From Pandoraea sp. (GTDB lineage: Bacteria > Pseudomonadota > Gammaproteobacteria > Burkholderiales > Burkholderiaceae), in NCBI RefSeq assembly GCF_004297875.1, contig NZ_SCSK01000035.1, positions 248,001-312,000 of the forward strand: 64,000 bases of DNA. Reading direction: 5' to 3'. The notes beneath the pieces are model-generated. The model was given only the letters and a program-made list of their open reading frames with translations, was not told where the DNA came from and did not search any database. Shown piece after piece: positions 22,245-32,864 of this stretch. How positions within the stretch are numbered: position 1 is the first letter of the stretch; every line of letters starts with the position of its first letter. Both the position numbers and the translations under genes were made by a program.

Positions 22245-23090
22245 TCAGAACAGCATCTGCCGCAACAGCAAAACGCCAACGCGCAAACGCGAAACCCGTA
22301 CGCGCTCGCGCGGGGCGGCGAACCCGCGTGCGATCAATTTCTGCAGAATCGCTCCGTAAGCCTGCGCCATGATGCGCGGGGCAATCACCATGCGGCGCGG
22401 ATAGCGCGCCATGATCGTGCGCGCAACGGCGAAATGTTCGCGCGCCTGCGCGACCAGCGGCGCACAGGCCGCGTCGAGAGAGGCGCCGGCCAGCGCGGCC
22501 GGCTGTGGCGCGGTGATGCCCGCGTGCGCCAATGTCTCGCGAGGCAGATAAACCCGACCGATAGCCGCGTCCTCGTCGATATCGCGCAGGATGTTGGTCA
22601 ATTGCAGCGCCCTGCCGAGATGATGCGCAAGTTCGCGCCCGTCGGCCTCCGGCAGGCCGAAAATTTTCACCGACAGGCGGCCGACAGCGCTCGCCACCCG
22701 GTCGCAGTACAGATCGAGGGTCGGCAGGTCGGGGGCGACAATGGTCGTGTGCACGTCCATTTCCATGCCGTCGATCACGGCCAGGAAATCCGCCTTTTCG
22801 AGCGAGAATTCTGCAACAATGCGCGCCAGGTTGGTCAACGCGGCGGGCGGGTTGCCCGCGTACAGCGCTTCGATGTCATCGCGCCAGCGCGCCAGTCCGG
22901 CCAGCCGGCTGGCGCTGGAGCCCTCCCCATCGGCGATGTCATCGACCTGGCGGCAGAATGCGTAGATCTCGAACATACCGTCGCGCTGGGCGCGCGGCAA
23001 AATGCGCATGGCTGCATAAAAAGTGCTGCTGGCGGCAACGCGCTGGCTGGTTTCCACGGCTTGGATTTCGATTGGTTCGGCAACGCCCAC
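22245..23090 (-). CDS. hpnD: Presqualene diphosphate synthase HpnD
   Basis: A squalene/phytoene-synthase family protein of 281 residues with both Asp-rich prenyl-diphosphate motifs: RQVDDIADGEGSS near residue 48 and LTNILRDIDEDAAIGR near residue 165. In the HpnC/D/E pathway HpnD joins two farnesyl diphosphates to presqualene diphosphate. It leads the hpnD-shc-hpnG group. Its partners hpnC and hpnE are not next to it, which is notable. Start MGVAEPIEIQAVETSQ at 23090. Confidence 0.9.
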   Translation of the reverse strand: MGVAEPIEIQAVETSQRVAASSTFYAAMRILPRAQRDGMFEIYAFCRQVDDIADGEGSSASRLAGLARWRDDIEALYAGNPPAALTNLARIVAEFSLEKADFLAVIDGMEMDVHTTIVAPDLPTLDLYCDRVASAVGRLSVKIFGLPEADGRELAHHLGRALQLTNILRDIDEDAAIGRVYLPRETLAHAGITAPQPAALAGASLDAACAPLVAQAREHFAVARTIMARYPRRMVIAPRIMAQAYGAILQKLIARGFAAPRERVRVSRLRVGVLLLRQMLF

Positions 23091-23363
23091 GGAGGCTCCT
23101 CAATGCTCAATGAACGTGTCACAGGCAGGGTTCGGCTTGGCGGGAAAATCGCGGAACATGGCCGGCCCCCGCCGTTGGTTCGCACGATAGCATAGAATCT
23201 TCCGACTTGGCTCCTGGCGTCGGGCGACGGGCAGCCCGGCGCCACGCATAGCGCTGGCCGGGCCCAGGCGACGCGCTTGCGCCGACGGCCGCCGACGGTA
23301 TCGGGCATTGCATGGCATTATTTACCCCTGAATCGCCACGCGTCCAATAACAACGGAGACAAG

Positions 23364-24518
23364 ATGATCGAGCCGCTCGCCCTGGTTGGCGTTCCCGCCG
23401 AAGATCAAGCCCTGCGCGACGAAGTGCGCGCCTTCTTGCAGACCACGCTGCCCGCCGTGCCCGCCGATGTGCGGGCGCGCTCCTGGATGGGTTTCGATGC
23501 CGATTTCAGCCGCGCCCTGGGCCGGCGCGGCTGGCTCGGACTCACCCTGCCGCGCCAGTATGGCGGCAGCGAACGCGGCGCCTTCGCGCGCTTCGTCCTC
23601 GCTGAGGAGCTGCTCAACGCCGGCGCGCCGGTCGGCGCACACTGGATCGCCGACCGGCAAAGCGGTCCGCTGATCGCCGCCTACGGCACCGCGGCGCAAA
23701 AGGCGTTCTACCTGCCGAAAATCTGTCGCGGCGAAGCCTTCTTCTGCATCGGCATGAGCGAACCCAACGCCGGATCGGATCTCGCCAGCGTGCGTACGCG
23801 CGCCGAGAAAACCGCGCACGGCTGGCGCCTGTCGGGACAGAAGATCTGGACTACGCAGGCGCATCGCTCGCACTACATGATCGCACTGGTGCGCACCTCG
23901 GGCAGCGCGGCCGAGCGCCATGCCGGGCTGTCCCAACTCATTATCGATCTCAAGCTGCCCGGCATTACCGTGCGTCCGATCACCGACCTGGCCGGCGATC
24001 AACACTTTTGCGAGGTTTTTTTCGATAACGTCGAACTCGCCGACGATGCGCTGATCGGCAACGAAGGCAGCGGCTGGCAGCAAGTGACCGCGGAATTGGC
24101 GTTCGAGCGCAGCGGCCCGGAACGAATTTACTCGAGCATCGTGGTCCTGAACGAATGGATCGACTTGCTGCGCCGTCGCGGTCATGTCCGCGAGCCGGCG
24201 CGCATCGCTGCCGGCCGCTTGCTGGCGCAGCTCGCCACCTTGCGGGCGATGTCGGTGGCCATCACCGCGAAACTCGCCGCCGGGCAAAGCCCTGTCACAG
24301 AAGCGGCCCTCACCAAGGATCTCGGTACCGAGTTCGAACAGGCCATCCCGATCGTGATCGGCGACCTGCTCGGCAGCGATGCCGATGGCGCGGCTGCGCC
24401 GGCCGAATTGCTGCGCGCGCTCGCTTACGTGACCCACGTGGCGCCCTCCTACTCGTTGCGCGGCGGCACCCGCGAGATCTTGCGCGGCATGATCGCGCGC
24501 GGGCTGGGCCTGCGTTGA
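23364..24518 (+). CDS. Acyl-CoA dehydrogenase (large partner)
   Basis: A flavin-dependent acyl-CoA dehydrogenase of 384 residues. It has the N-terminal helical domain, the FAD-binding middle segment CIGMSEPNAGSDLASVRT, KIWTTQAH, and a C-terminal helical domain ending SYSLRGGTREILRGMIARGLGLR. GGAGAC precedes the ATG at 23364. A second, shorter dehydrogenase follows 30 bases later, then a crotonase; such pairs often form heteromeric enzymes in steroid or aromatic side-chain degradation. The substrate is not predictable here. Confidence 0.9.
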   Translation: MIEPLALVGVPAEDQALRDEVRAFLQTTLPAVPADVRARSWMGFDADFSRALGRRGWLGLTLPRQYGGSERGAFARFVLAEELLNAGAPVGAHWIADRQSGPLIAAYGTAAQKAFYLPKICRGEAFFCIGMSEPNAGSDLASVRTRAEKTAHGWRLSGQKIWTTQAHRSHYMIALVRTSGSAAERHAGLSQLIIDLKLPGITVRPITDLAGDQHFCEVFFDNVELADDALIGNEGSGWQQVTAELAFERSGPERIYSSIVVLNEWIDLLRRRGHVREPARIAAGRLLAQLATLRAMSVAITAKLAAGQSPVTEAALTKDLGTEFEQAIPIVIGDLLGSDADGAAAPAELLRALAYVTHVAPSYSLRGGTREILRGMIARGLGLR

Positions 24519-24548
24519 CCCTCGAAAAATAGGTACGGAGATCGCCTG

Positions 24549-25550
24549 ATGGAAGACATGCTTGTCGACGCCCTGGAACGCCTGCTGGCGGATGTCTGCC
24601 AGCCCGAGACAATACGCGCGCTCGAAGCGGGCCAGTCCAAGGATTCGCTGTGGGCGGCGCTGGCCGACTCCGGCTTCGCCGATGTACTGAGCCCCGAAGC
24701 AGCCGGCGGTGCCGGACTGTCCCTGCGCGAGGCCGTGCCGCTGATCGAGGCTTGCGCCCACCACGCGCTGCCACTGCCCCTGCCGTTCACCATGGTCGCT
24801 CGCGCGGCACTGGCGGAAACCGGCGCGCATCGCGTCGATGGCGCGATCACGATCGCGGCTGGCGCACCGCAAGCCGGCAGCGACAGCATTCGCTGCGCGC
24901 GGGTGCCGTTTGGCGCGCTCGCCGATTGGGTCGTGGTCGACAATGGCATGCCGGCGCTGTGGCCGGTGCATGGCGCCGCGATCGAACGCGATGGCATTCA
25001 CGGCAGTCTCGACGCCGATGTCGTCTGGCCCGCGCCGCCCGGCAACGCGATCCCGCTGCCGCTGGCCGACTGGCAAGCCATCGCCGCATGCGTGAGCGCC
25101 GTGCAAATGGCCGGCGCGATGACGCGGCTGCTCGAGATGACCATCGCTTACGCCAACGACCGCAACCAGTTCGGCCGGCCGATCGGCAAATTCCAGGCGT
25201 TGCAACAACAAATCAGCGTGCTTGCCGAGCGTGTGTTCGCCACTCGCATGGCCGCGCGCATCGGCTGCGCCGCGCAGGGCTGGCGCGTCGAGCGCTGTGC
25301 GGCGGCGGTCGCCAAAGGTTACGCCAGCGAGGCCGCAACGCTGGCCGCCGGCATCGCGCACGCCGTGCATGGCGCGATCGGCATCACCGCAGAGTACGCA
25401 CTGCAAAACTACACGCGGCGGCTGCATGCGTGGCGCCTGGCCTATGGCGCCGAGTCCTATTGGCATGGCGAGCTCGGCGAGCTGTGGCTGGCCGGCAAGG
25501 TCAGTGCGCTCGACTTCGTGCGAACCACACTGTCGCCCGATGCGATCTGA
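24549..25550 (+). CDS. Acyl-CoA dehydrogenase family protein (small partner)
   Basis: A 333-residue member of the same superfamily with shortened N-terminal and middle domains. The C-terminal helical domain is clear: VQMAGAMTRLLEMTIAYAND, RNQFGRPIGKFQALQQQISV, then HAVHGAIGITAEYALQNYTRRLH. The CxGMxEPxxGS flavin motif of the large partner is absent, so it may be a structural or partly degenerate subunit of a heteromer with the gene upstream. Confidence 0.86.
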   Translation: MEDMLVDALERLLADVCQPETIRALEAGQSKDSLWAALADSGFADVLSPEAAGGAGLSLREAVPLIEACAHHALPLPLPFTMVARAALAETGAHRVDGAITIAAGAPQAGSDSIRCARVPFGALADWVVVDNGMPALWPVHGAAIERDGIHGSLDADVVWPAPPGNAIPLPLADWQAIAACVSAVQMAGAMTRLLEMTIAYANDRNQFGRPIGKFQALQQQISVLAERVFATRMAARIGCAAQGWRVERCAAAVAKGYASEAATLAAGIAHAVHGAIGITAEYALQNYTRRLHAWRLAYGAESYWHGELGELWLAGKVSALDFVRTTLSPDAI

Positions 25551-25604
25551 CGCCCGGCGCTTTCGAGCTCGCCATTACCCCCACTCTTTGCAAGGAAATC
25601 GCCG

Positions 25605-26399
25605 ATGGAAACGTTTCTGAGAATCGAACGAGATGGCCCTGTCGTCACCTGGTCGATGCATGCACCGCAAGTGCGCAACGCCCTGACAGGCAACACCGCC
25701 GCGGCCGAGTTCATCGCCGCGTGCGAAGCCGTCAATGCCGACCCGACGGTGCGGGCGGTGATCATCACCGGGTACGAGGGCATGTTTTCCTCGGGCGGCA
25801 ACGTCAAGGACATGCGCCGCTTTTTCGACGATGCGATGACGCCCGAGCGCATCGCGCAGGAATATCGCACCGGCATTCAACAACTGGCGCGCGCGGTGTA
25901 TGGGCTAGAGGTGCCGTCGATCGCCGCGGTCGGCGGGCCGGCCATCGGCGCGGGCTGCGACTTGAGCTGCATGTGCGACATCCGCATCGCCTCGGAAAAC
26001 GCCAGCTTCGCGGAGAGCTTCGTCAAGGTCGGCATCGTGCCGGGCGACGGCGGCGCCTGGCTGTTGCCGCGCGCGGTCGGCGCTTCGCGGGCCGCCGAAA
26101 TGGCCTTCACCGGCGACACGCTGAATGCGCAACAGGCGCTGGCGATCGGGCTGGTCTCGCAGGTCGTGCCGGCCGGCGAGCTGCTGAACGCGGCGCGCGA
26201 ACTGGCTGCACGCATTGTCAAGAATTCCGGGCCTGCGCTGCGCATGACCAAGCGCCTGCTGCGCGAAGCTCACACAGCGCGCCTGGACACCGTGCTGGAA
26301 ATGTCCGCCACGATGCAGGCGATTGCGCACAAGACGCCACAAAATCGGGAAGCAGTGCAAGCTTTCATCGAAAAGCGCGCGCCAAAGTTCGGCAATTAG
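25605..26399 (+). CDS. Enoyl-CoA hydratase/isomerase (crotonase family)
   Basis: A 264-residue crotonase-fold protein. The oxyanion-hole segments are FSSGGNVKDM and AAVGGPAIGAGCDLSCMCDIRIA. The active-site acidic region is FVKVGIVPGDGGAWLLPRAVG, and the C-terminal helices include SGPALRMTKRLLREA. Third gene of the plus-strand group; it probably hydrates or isomerises the enoyl-CoA made by the two preceding dehydrogenases. A strong hairpin lies just downstream. Confidence 0.92.
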   Translation: METFLRIERDGPVVTWSMHAPQVRNALTGNTAAAEFIAACEAVNADPTVRAVIITGYEGMFSSGGNVKDMRRFFDDAMTPERIAQEYRTGIQQLARAVYGLEVPSIAAVGGPAIGAGCDLSCMCDIRIASENASFAESFVKVGIVPGDGGAWLLPRAVGASRAAEMAFTGDTLNAQQALAIGLVSQVVPAGELLNAARELAARIVKNSGPALRMTKRLLREAHTARLDTVLEMSATMQAIAHKTPQNREAVQAFIEKRAPKFGN

Positions 26400-26405
26400 C
26401 CGGCC

Positions 26406-26458
26406 GCCAAAAAAGAAGACGGCGCGGCGCACCGTCCGAAAACGATGCGCCGCGCCGT
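26406..26458 (-). terminator. Intrinsic terminator of the liv operon
   Basis: A perfect 13-base inverted repeat (26419-26431 with 26446-26458, 14-base loop) is followed on the minus strand by TCTTCTTTTTT (26406-26416). It ends minus-strand transcripts after livF. The plus-strand side lacks a T-run, so termination of the crotonase operon here is less certain. Confidence 0.88.
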
Positions 26459-26485
26459 GCCGCGGCCAGCCAATGAACCGGCCGC

Positions 26486-27199
26486 TCAGATGCCCAGGTA
26501 CGCCCGCTTGACCTCCGGATCCTCGGTCAACTCCTTGGCGGTGCCCATGCGGGTGATTTCACCAAGCTCCAGCACGTAGCCACGATCGGCCACTTGCAGC
26601 GCGGCGAACACATCCTGCTCGACCAGCAGGACTGTCACCCCTTGCTTGCGGATTTCCGAGAGCACGTCGAGCAACTGGTCGACGATGACCGGGGCCAGGC
26701 CCAGGCTCATCTCGTCGACCATCAGCAGCTTGGGTTGCGCCATCAGGGCACGCCCCATCGCGCACATTTGCTGCTCGCCGCCGGACATGCTGCCGGCGCG
26801 CTGCTGCCGCCGCTCGCGCATGCGTGGAAACAACTCGTATACATGCTCGAGCGTGGCGGCGATCCCGGCTTTGTCGCGACGCCGGTACGCCCCCATCAGC
26901 AGGTTCTCCTCGACCGACATCTGGTCGAACAGCTGACGGCCCTCGGGCACCTGCACCAGACCCAGCGCAAACGCCTCGTCGGGGGTGAGCCCGGTCAGGT
27001 CCTGACCGTCGAGCTCGATCTTGCCGGTGCTGCCGAGCATGCGCGAGAGCACGCGCAGCAGCGTCGTCTTGCCGGCGCCGTTGCTGCCGACCATCGCCAC
27101 GATCTCGCCCCGGGCAACCGTCAGATCGAGGTTGCGCAATACCGGCATGGCGCCATAGCCGGCGCTCAGGCCTTCCACTTTCAACAAAATATCGCTCAT
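26486..27199 (-). CDS. livF: Liv-type ABC transporter ATP-binding protein LivF
   Basis: One of two cytoplasmic ATPases of a branched-chain amino-acid type (HAAT) importer. 237 residues with Walker A GSNGAGKTT, signature MSGGEQQMCAMGRAL, Walker B LLMVDEMSLGLAP and the LivF-typical QVPEGRQLFDQMSVEENL. The start at 27199 overlaps the livG stop (ATGA). The operon order is livK-H-M-G-F. Confidence 0.94.
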   Translation of the reverse strand: MSDILLKVEGLSAGYGAMPVLRNLDLTVARGEIVAMVGSNGAGKTTLLRVLSRMLGSTGKIELDGQDLTGLTPDEAFALGLVQVPEGRQLFDQMSVEENLLMGAYRRRDKAGIAATLEHVYELFPRMRERRQQRAGSMSGGEQQMCAMGRALMAQPKLLMVDEMSLGLAPVIVDQLLDVLSEIRKQGVTVLLVEQDVFAALQVADRGYVLELGEITRMGTAKELTEDPEVKRAYLGI

Positions 27200-27936
27200 G
27201 CGCGCCGCCGTCCAAGATACGCTTCGATAACCCGCGGGTCGGCCAGCACTTCGGCCGGCGGCCCCTCGATGATCTGCTGCCCGTGATGCAGCACCAGCAG
27301 GCGATCCGACAGGCTTTGGATCGCCTTGATCACGTGCTCGATCACCAGCACCGTGATGCCGCTCGAGCGCACTTTCTTGATGGCCTCGATCACCTCGTCG
27401 ATCTCGACGTGGTTCAGGCCGGCCATCACTTCGTCGAGCAGCAGCAGCTTGGGCTTCATCGCCATCGCCTTGGCCAGCTCCAGGCGCTTGCGGTCGGGCC
27501 CGCCGAGCTCGTCGGCGCGGTGCCCGGCGTGCTTGTCCAGATCCATCAGACGCAGCCATTCACGCGCTTCCTCGCGCGCCACGCGCAGTGCCTTGGCCGA
27601 CGACGCGGTGCCGAACAGCGCGCCGACAGCGACGTTGTCGAGCACGGTCAGCCCCGGAAACGGCTTCATGATCTGAAAGGTCCGGCCGATACCCTGGCGC
27701 GCCCGCTGGTAGGCCGACTCGTGCTTGACCGAGCGGCCCTCGAACAGGATATCGCCAGCGCTGGGCGCGGTGGTACCGCTGATCAGGCTGATCAGCGTCG
27801 TCTTGCCCGCGCCGTTGGGGCCGATCAGGCCGAGCGTTTCGCCGCGCTGCAGGCTGAAATTCACCTGGTTGACGGCCACCAGGCCGCCGAAACGCCTTGT
27901 CAGGTCGCGGACTTCTAAAATAGGAGCGGTGGTCAT
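27196..27936 (-). CDS. livG: Liv-type ABC transporter ATP-binding protein LivG
   Basis: The second ATPase of the importer, 246 residues. Walker A GPNGAGKTTLISLISG, the LivG-typical QGIGRTFQIMKPFPGLTVLDNV, the signature-region variant LGGPDRKRLELAKAMAMKP and Walker B LLLLDEVMAGLN are all present. Four-base overlaps with livM upstream and livF downstream indicate tight translational coupling. Confidence 0.94.
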   Translation of the reverse strand: MTTAPILEVRDLTRRFGGLVAVNQVNFSLQRGETLGLIGPNGAGKTTLISLISGTTAPSAGDILFEGRSVKHESAYQRARQGIGRTFQIMKPFPGLTVLDNVAVGALFGTASSAKALRVAREEAREWLRLMDLDKHAGHRADELGGPDRKRLELAKAMAMKPKLLLLDEVMAGLNHVEIDEVIEAIKKVRSSGITVLVIEHVIKAIQSLSDRLLVLHHGQQIIEGPPAEVLADPRVIEAYLGRRRA

Positions 27937-28883
27937 AGGCGGTGCGATTTGACGTTTTCACTGAAATAGCGCCAGCCGGTCTTCCTGATGCGTCGCACCA
28001 GGTCGGCCAGGCCGCGCGGCATGAATACCACGGCAACGATCACCACAGCGCCGAAGAACAGGCTCGCGATGGTCGACACCTCGGTCGACAGTACCTCGGA
28101 GATCGCCGAAAGCACGAAGGCGCCGATGGCCGGTCCGAGAATCGAGCCGGGTCCGCCGAATACCGCCATGATGATCATCTTGACGTTCAGGCTGATGTCG
28201 AATGCACTGACAGGATCGATAAAAGTGATCCAGTAGGCATGGATGCCGCCGGCCAGGGCACTGAACACGCCCGCCAGGGCAAAGGCCAGGACTTTGTAGA
28301 GAGTCGTGTTGACGCCCATCGACGCTGCCGCGTCCTCATTCTCGCGGATTGCGATCAGGCCAAAGCCGAACCGGCTGCGCGAGAGCCAGAACACCGTCAG
28401 CGTGGCGAGCACCAGCAATCCCAGCGACAGCTCGTAAAAGAGTTTGTCGCCATTGAGCAGCGGCAGCACCAGGCCGGTGTTGCGCCCGGCGATTTGCAGG
28501 TTCGAGACCACCGCCGTCATCACCTGCGCCAATGCCAGCGTGGCAATCGCGAAGTAATGGCCGCGCAGGCGCAGCACGGGCAAACCCAGCAGCAGCGCGA
28601 ACGCCACCGACAGGACCACGCCGAACGCCAGACCCACGCCGAACGGCAGGTTCCACTGCACCATGGCGATCGCGGTGCCGTAACTGCCCAGACCGTAGAA
28701 CACCGAATTACCGAACGAAGCGTAGCCGGTGTAGCCGCCGATAATGTTCCATCCCTGCGCCAGCGTGGCCAGCAGCAACGTGGTGATGCCGAACTGCACC
28801 AGCACGGGCGATGCCACCCAGGGCACCAGCGCCAGCAGTGCGGCTACCGCCAGCGCGATAATCAAACCAAAACGAGCTGTCAT
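27933..28883 (-). CDS. livM: Liv-type ABC transporter permease LivM
   Basis: An inner-membrane permease of 316 residues with about nine hydrophobic helices and the LivM motifs GYTGYASFGNSVFYGLGSYG and, later, ENEDAAASMGVNTTLYKVLAFALAG. Together with LivH it forms the channel. Overlaps livH upstream and livG downstream by four bases each. Confidence 0.93.
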   Translation of the reverse strand: MTARFGLIIALAVAALLALVPWVASPVLVQFGITTLLLATLAQGWNIIGGYTGYASFGNSVFYGLGSYGTAIAMVQWNLPFGVGLAFGVVLSVAFALLLGLPVLRLRGHYFAIATLALAQVMTAVVSNLQIAGRNTGLVLPLLNGDKLFYELSLGLLVLATLTVFWLSRSRFGFGLIAIRENEDAAASMGVNTTLYKVLAFALAGVFSALAGGIHAYWITFIDPVSAFDISLNVKMIIMAVFGGPGSILGPAIGAFVLSAISEVLSTEVSTIASLFFGAVVIVAVVFMPRGLADLVRRIRKTGWRYFSENVKSHRL

Positions 28884-29743
28884 GCCGTCGCCCCCAAAAT
28901 GCCGTTCGGCCGGAAAATCAAAACCAGCACGAGAATCCCGAAACTGGCCACATCGACGTAGGTCGGCCCGACGTAGAGCGCCGTGAGCGATTCGACGATG
29001 CCCAGGAACATGCCCCCCACCACCACGCCCAGCGGGCTTTCAAGGCCGCCGATGATGGCAATCGCGAACGACTTGGCGGTCAGCGTCGCGCCGATGTACG
29101 GGTTGATTTGCGACACGACGCCGTACAGGTCGCCGGCGGCGCCGGCCAGGGCCGCGCCCAGACCGAAGGTCAACGCATAGATCAGGCGCGGCTCGACGCC
29201 GTACAAGCGGGCTGCGCCAAGATTCTGCGCTGTCGCCCGAATCGCCCGGCCCAGCCGCGAACGGCTGAGGAACAGCCAGAGCGCGACGGTCAGCGCCAGC
29301 GCGATGCCGCAGGCCAGCACGCGCACCAGCGGCAGCGTGATGCCGGCCAGGGCGAAATTGTCGCCCGCATACACCGGATTGGTGGTGCGAAAGTCCGCGC
29401 TGAAAATCATCTGCGCCAGATACGTCAGCACCACGTCGATACCGAACGTGATCAGCAACGTATTGAACATCGGCGCGCGCGCGATCAGGTTGAGGATATT
29501 GCGTTGAATCAGATAACCGACGCAAAACAACGACACCATCGAGATCGGCAGCGCAACGAAGGGGTCGACACCCAGTTTGGTGAACAGGTAGTACCCGGCA
29601 TACGCGCCCAGCATGATGAACGAGCCATGCGCCAGGTTGACGATGTTCAGGACGCCCCAGACCAGCGCCAACCCGAGGGCCATCAGCGCATACAAGCCGC
29701 CGAGCAACACCCCATTGGCGAGAATTTGCAAGAGCAAATGCAT
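28880..29743 (-). CDS. livH: Liv-type ABC transporter permease LivH
   Basis: A permease of 287 residues beginning MHLLLQILANGVLLGGLYAL, the standard LivH opening, followed by ALGLALVWGVLNIVNLAHGS. The coupling-loop region LGRAIRATAQNLGAARLYGV and the tail LVLIFRPNGILG are also typical. The frame extends to 29824, but the conserved start is at 29743. It lies 128 bases after livK. Confidence 0.93.
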   Translation of the reverse strand: MHLLLQILANGVLLGGLYALMALGLALVWGVLNIVNLAHGSFIMLGAYAGYYLFTKLGVDPFVALPISMVSLFCVGYLIQRNILNLIARAPMFNTLLITFGIDVVLTYLAQMIFSADFRTTNPVYAGDNFALAGITLPLVRVLACGIALALTVALWLFLSRSRLGRAIRATAQNLGAARLYGVEPRLIYALTFGLGAALAGAAGDLYGVVSQINPYIGATLTAKSFAIAIIGGLESPLGVVVGGMFLGIVESLTALYVGPTYVDVASFGILVLVLIFRPNGILGATA

Positions 29744-29871
29744 AATGATTAGGCAAACCGCCTTTGACAAGAATTGATCGATCCGGCACGCGCAGCCCTT
29801 CGCTGCGGCCGTGCGTGCCGGCAATGCCAGGCGTTATTCCGGGGCCCCCTGCAGGGCCCCGGCAACCCGCA

Positions 29872-31065
29872 TCAGCGCTTATTCCACGCCGGCATCGGGT
29901 ACTGGGCCTTGCCCAGGAAGCCAGTGCGATCGTAAATCGGCACCACGTTGTCGTTTTGCACCTGGATCACGGTCTGCGGCAAATTGATCTGCCCGTGTGC
30001 ATTGAAAGCGACATGCCCGTACAGGCTTTCGAAATTCACCTTGGCGATCTCGTCGCGCACCTTCTTCGGGTCGAGCGAGTTAGCCGCGCTGATTGCCTTG
30101 GCAAATGCCTCGACATCGGCTACCGCGGAAGCGGCGTGGTAATCCGGCGCATAACCGAACTGCTTCTGGTAAGCAGTTGCGAAGCTGGCGCCATCGCCAA
30201 AGTACTCATCCTTGGCTTTCGCCGACGGCAGCCAGGGCGTCATGCCGAACGCGTAGTTGGCGTCCTTGCCCAGCGCCTTGCGGAAATCCGCGGTCGGCAC
30301 GCCCACCGTGAACGAGTACAGCTTGGGACTCAGATTCAGGGCCTTGGCCTGGCGAATGAAGTTAAGCACTTCGGTTTCGTGGCCAGTAACCAAAATCGCA
30401 TCGGGATTGGTCGATTTCAACTGCGAGACCAGCGTGCTGAAGTCCGACGTGTTGCTGCTGTAGCGCTGGTCTTGCACCACTTGCATGCCATACGCTTTCA
30501 ACAGCTTGCGCGTGCCTTGGGCAACCGACACGTCGAACGCGTCATCCGCGTACAGCAGCGCCGCCGTCTTGGGGGCCGGCTTGAGCTTGCCCATCATCTG
30601 CAGCGTGCTGTCGAAATACTCGGTCGCTGCCGGCAGCGTGCCGAAAATGTATTTGTAACCGCGGCTGAAGATCTGGTCGGAAGCGCCGCCGCCCTGAATC
30701 ATCGGCACTTGATACTTTTCCGCAACCGAGGAATCCGCCAAGGCGAAATCGCTGGCGAACGGTCCGAGCAGGAAGTTGACCTTGTCCTGCGTGAGCAACT
30801 GCACGTATTGGCGAACGCTCAGGTTCGTGTCGGACTGGTTGTCGAGAATCTTCAGCGCCAGCTTGTAGTGCTTGCCATTGACGGTCACGCCGCCCTTCTC
30901 GTTGATCTTGTCGATCGCGAAGTTGTAGCCGTCGCGATAGTAGCGCCCGGTGTTGGCCAGCGGGCCCGTTTCCTGTACCGATGCCCCCAGCGTGATCGTA
31001 TCCTGGGCCATCGCCACGCCGCTCAATGCCAGCGCAGCGGCAATCCCGATCATCAGACGTTTCAT
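29872..31065 (-). CDS. livK: Liv-type periplasmic substrate-binding protein
   Basis: A 397-residue type-I periplasmic binding protein with a signal peptide ([20 protein letters not shown]). The mature part opens [20 protein letters not shown] and continues [14 protein letters not shown], the HAAT-family ligand pocket region. It defines the importer's substrate: branched-chain amino acids are the default, but relatives bind aromatic acids, amides or dicarboxylates. Regulation by a DctB/DctD-like pair through an upstream sigma-54 promoter argues for an acid rather than leucine. The gene symbol reflects family, not proven substrate. Confidence 0.9.
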   Translation of the reverse strand: MKRLMIGIAAALALSGVAMAQDTITLGASVQETGPLANTGRYYRDGYNFAIDKINEKGGVTVNGKHYKLALKILDNQSDTNLSVRQYVQLLTQDKVNFLLGPFASDFALADSSVAEKYQVPMIQGGGASDQIFSRGYKYIFGTLPAATEYFDSTLQMMGKLKPAPKTAALLYADDAFDVSVAQGTRKLLKAYGMQVVQDQRYSSNTSDFSTLVSQLKSTNPDAILVTGHETEVLNFIRQAKALNLSPKLYSFTVGVPTADFRKALGKDANYAFGMTPWLPSAKAKDEYFGDGASFATAYQKQFGYAPDYHAASAVADVEAFAKAISAANSLDPKKVRDEIAKVNFESLYGHVAFNAHGQINLPQTVIQVQNDNVVPIYDRTGFLGKAQYPMPAWNKR

Positions 31066-31357
31066 TCCAATCTCCTGTTTTCATTAAAAGAAACTGCGGT
31101 ACTGCGTTTTCGACCGATGTGGTCGGCCCGTCTCGCCAGGCCGAACGCATCGGTCGCGTCGGCCGGGGATGTGACATCCCGACCGGCGCTTGCTGCCTGG
31201 TACACTCCGCCCCGGTTCGGCCCGGCGCACAGGCGCCGGCCGGCCAAAACCGGGCGGATACACAATTCAATTCAAGGGGACGCAGCGCGATGGCTTGCCA
31301 AGGGGATTGGCGGTTTGGCCTTGTCTCCAATTTTGTGAATTGTTATTTCCAAGACTT

Positions 31358-31375
31358 ATGCAAACTCCGTGCCTA
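31358..31375 (-). promoter_or_regulatory. Sigma-54 promoter for the liv operon
   Basis: The minus strand reads TAGGCACGGAGTTTGCAT, which matches the RpoN consensus TGGCACG-N4-TTGCW at nearly every position. Exactly ten bases separate the invariant GG and GC. Transcription would start near 31348 and enter livK at 31065. The gene immediately upstream encodes a sigma-54-dependent activator. Confidence 0.8.
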
Positions 31376-31503
31376 CCGCGACTACTTTTTAACTTATTGA
31401 TTTATATGAGATAAGAATCGGACACCCAAGCTCGCCTGGCGAAATTCCAGACAATCGCAGCGCGGCGTGTGCGGAAATCGTGTCAGTTCGGCGCGACCGG
31501 CAA

Positions 31504-31515
31504 GCTCACGTGAGC
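31504..31515. promoter_or_regulatory. Palindrome GCTCACGTGAGC, possible enhancer site
   Basis: A perfect 12-base palindrome about 145 bases upstream of the -12/-24 promoter, within the distance usual for NtrC-class activator sites, and just after the activator's stop codon. Its role is inferred from position alone. Confidence 0.35.
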
Positions 31516-31518
31516 ACC

Positions 31519-32853
<1,335 letters not shown>

Positions 32854-32864
32854 CTTGCCAACCC

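Larger units (their letters stand above)
31066..31518. other. 453-base regulatory region between the sigma-54 activator gene and livK
   Basis: It holds a near-consensus sigma-54 promoter directed at livK (31358-31375), a 12-base palindrome that may be an activator site (31504-31515), and a GC-rich 280-base leader. No ORF is convincing. Confidence 0.6.

Noticed and set aside
23322..25466. 714-codon minus-strand frame opposite the acyl-CoA dehydrogenases
   Set aside because: It is antisense to two clear dehydrogenases, and its composition is that of a shadow frame.
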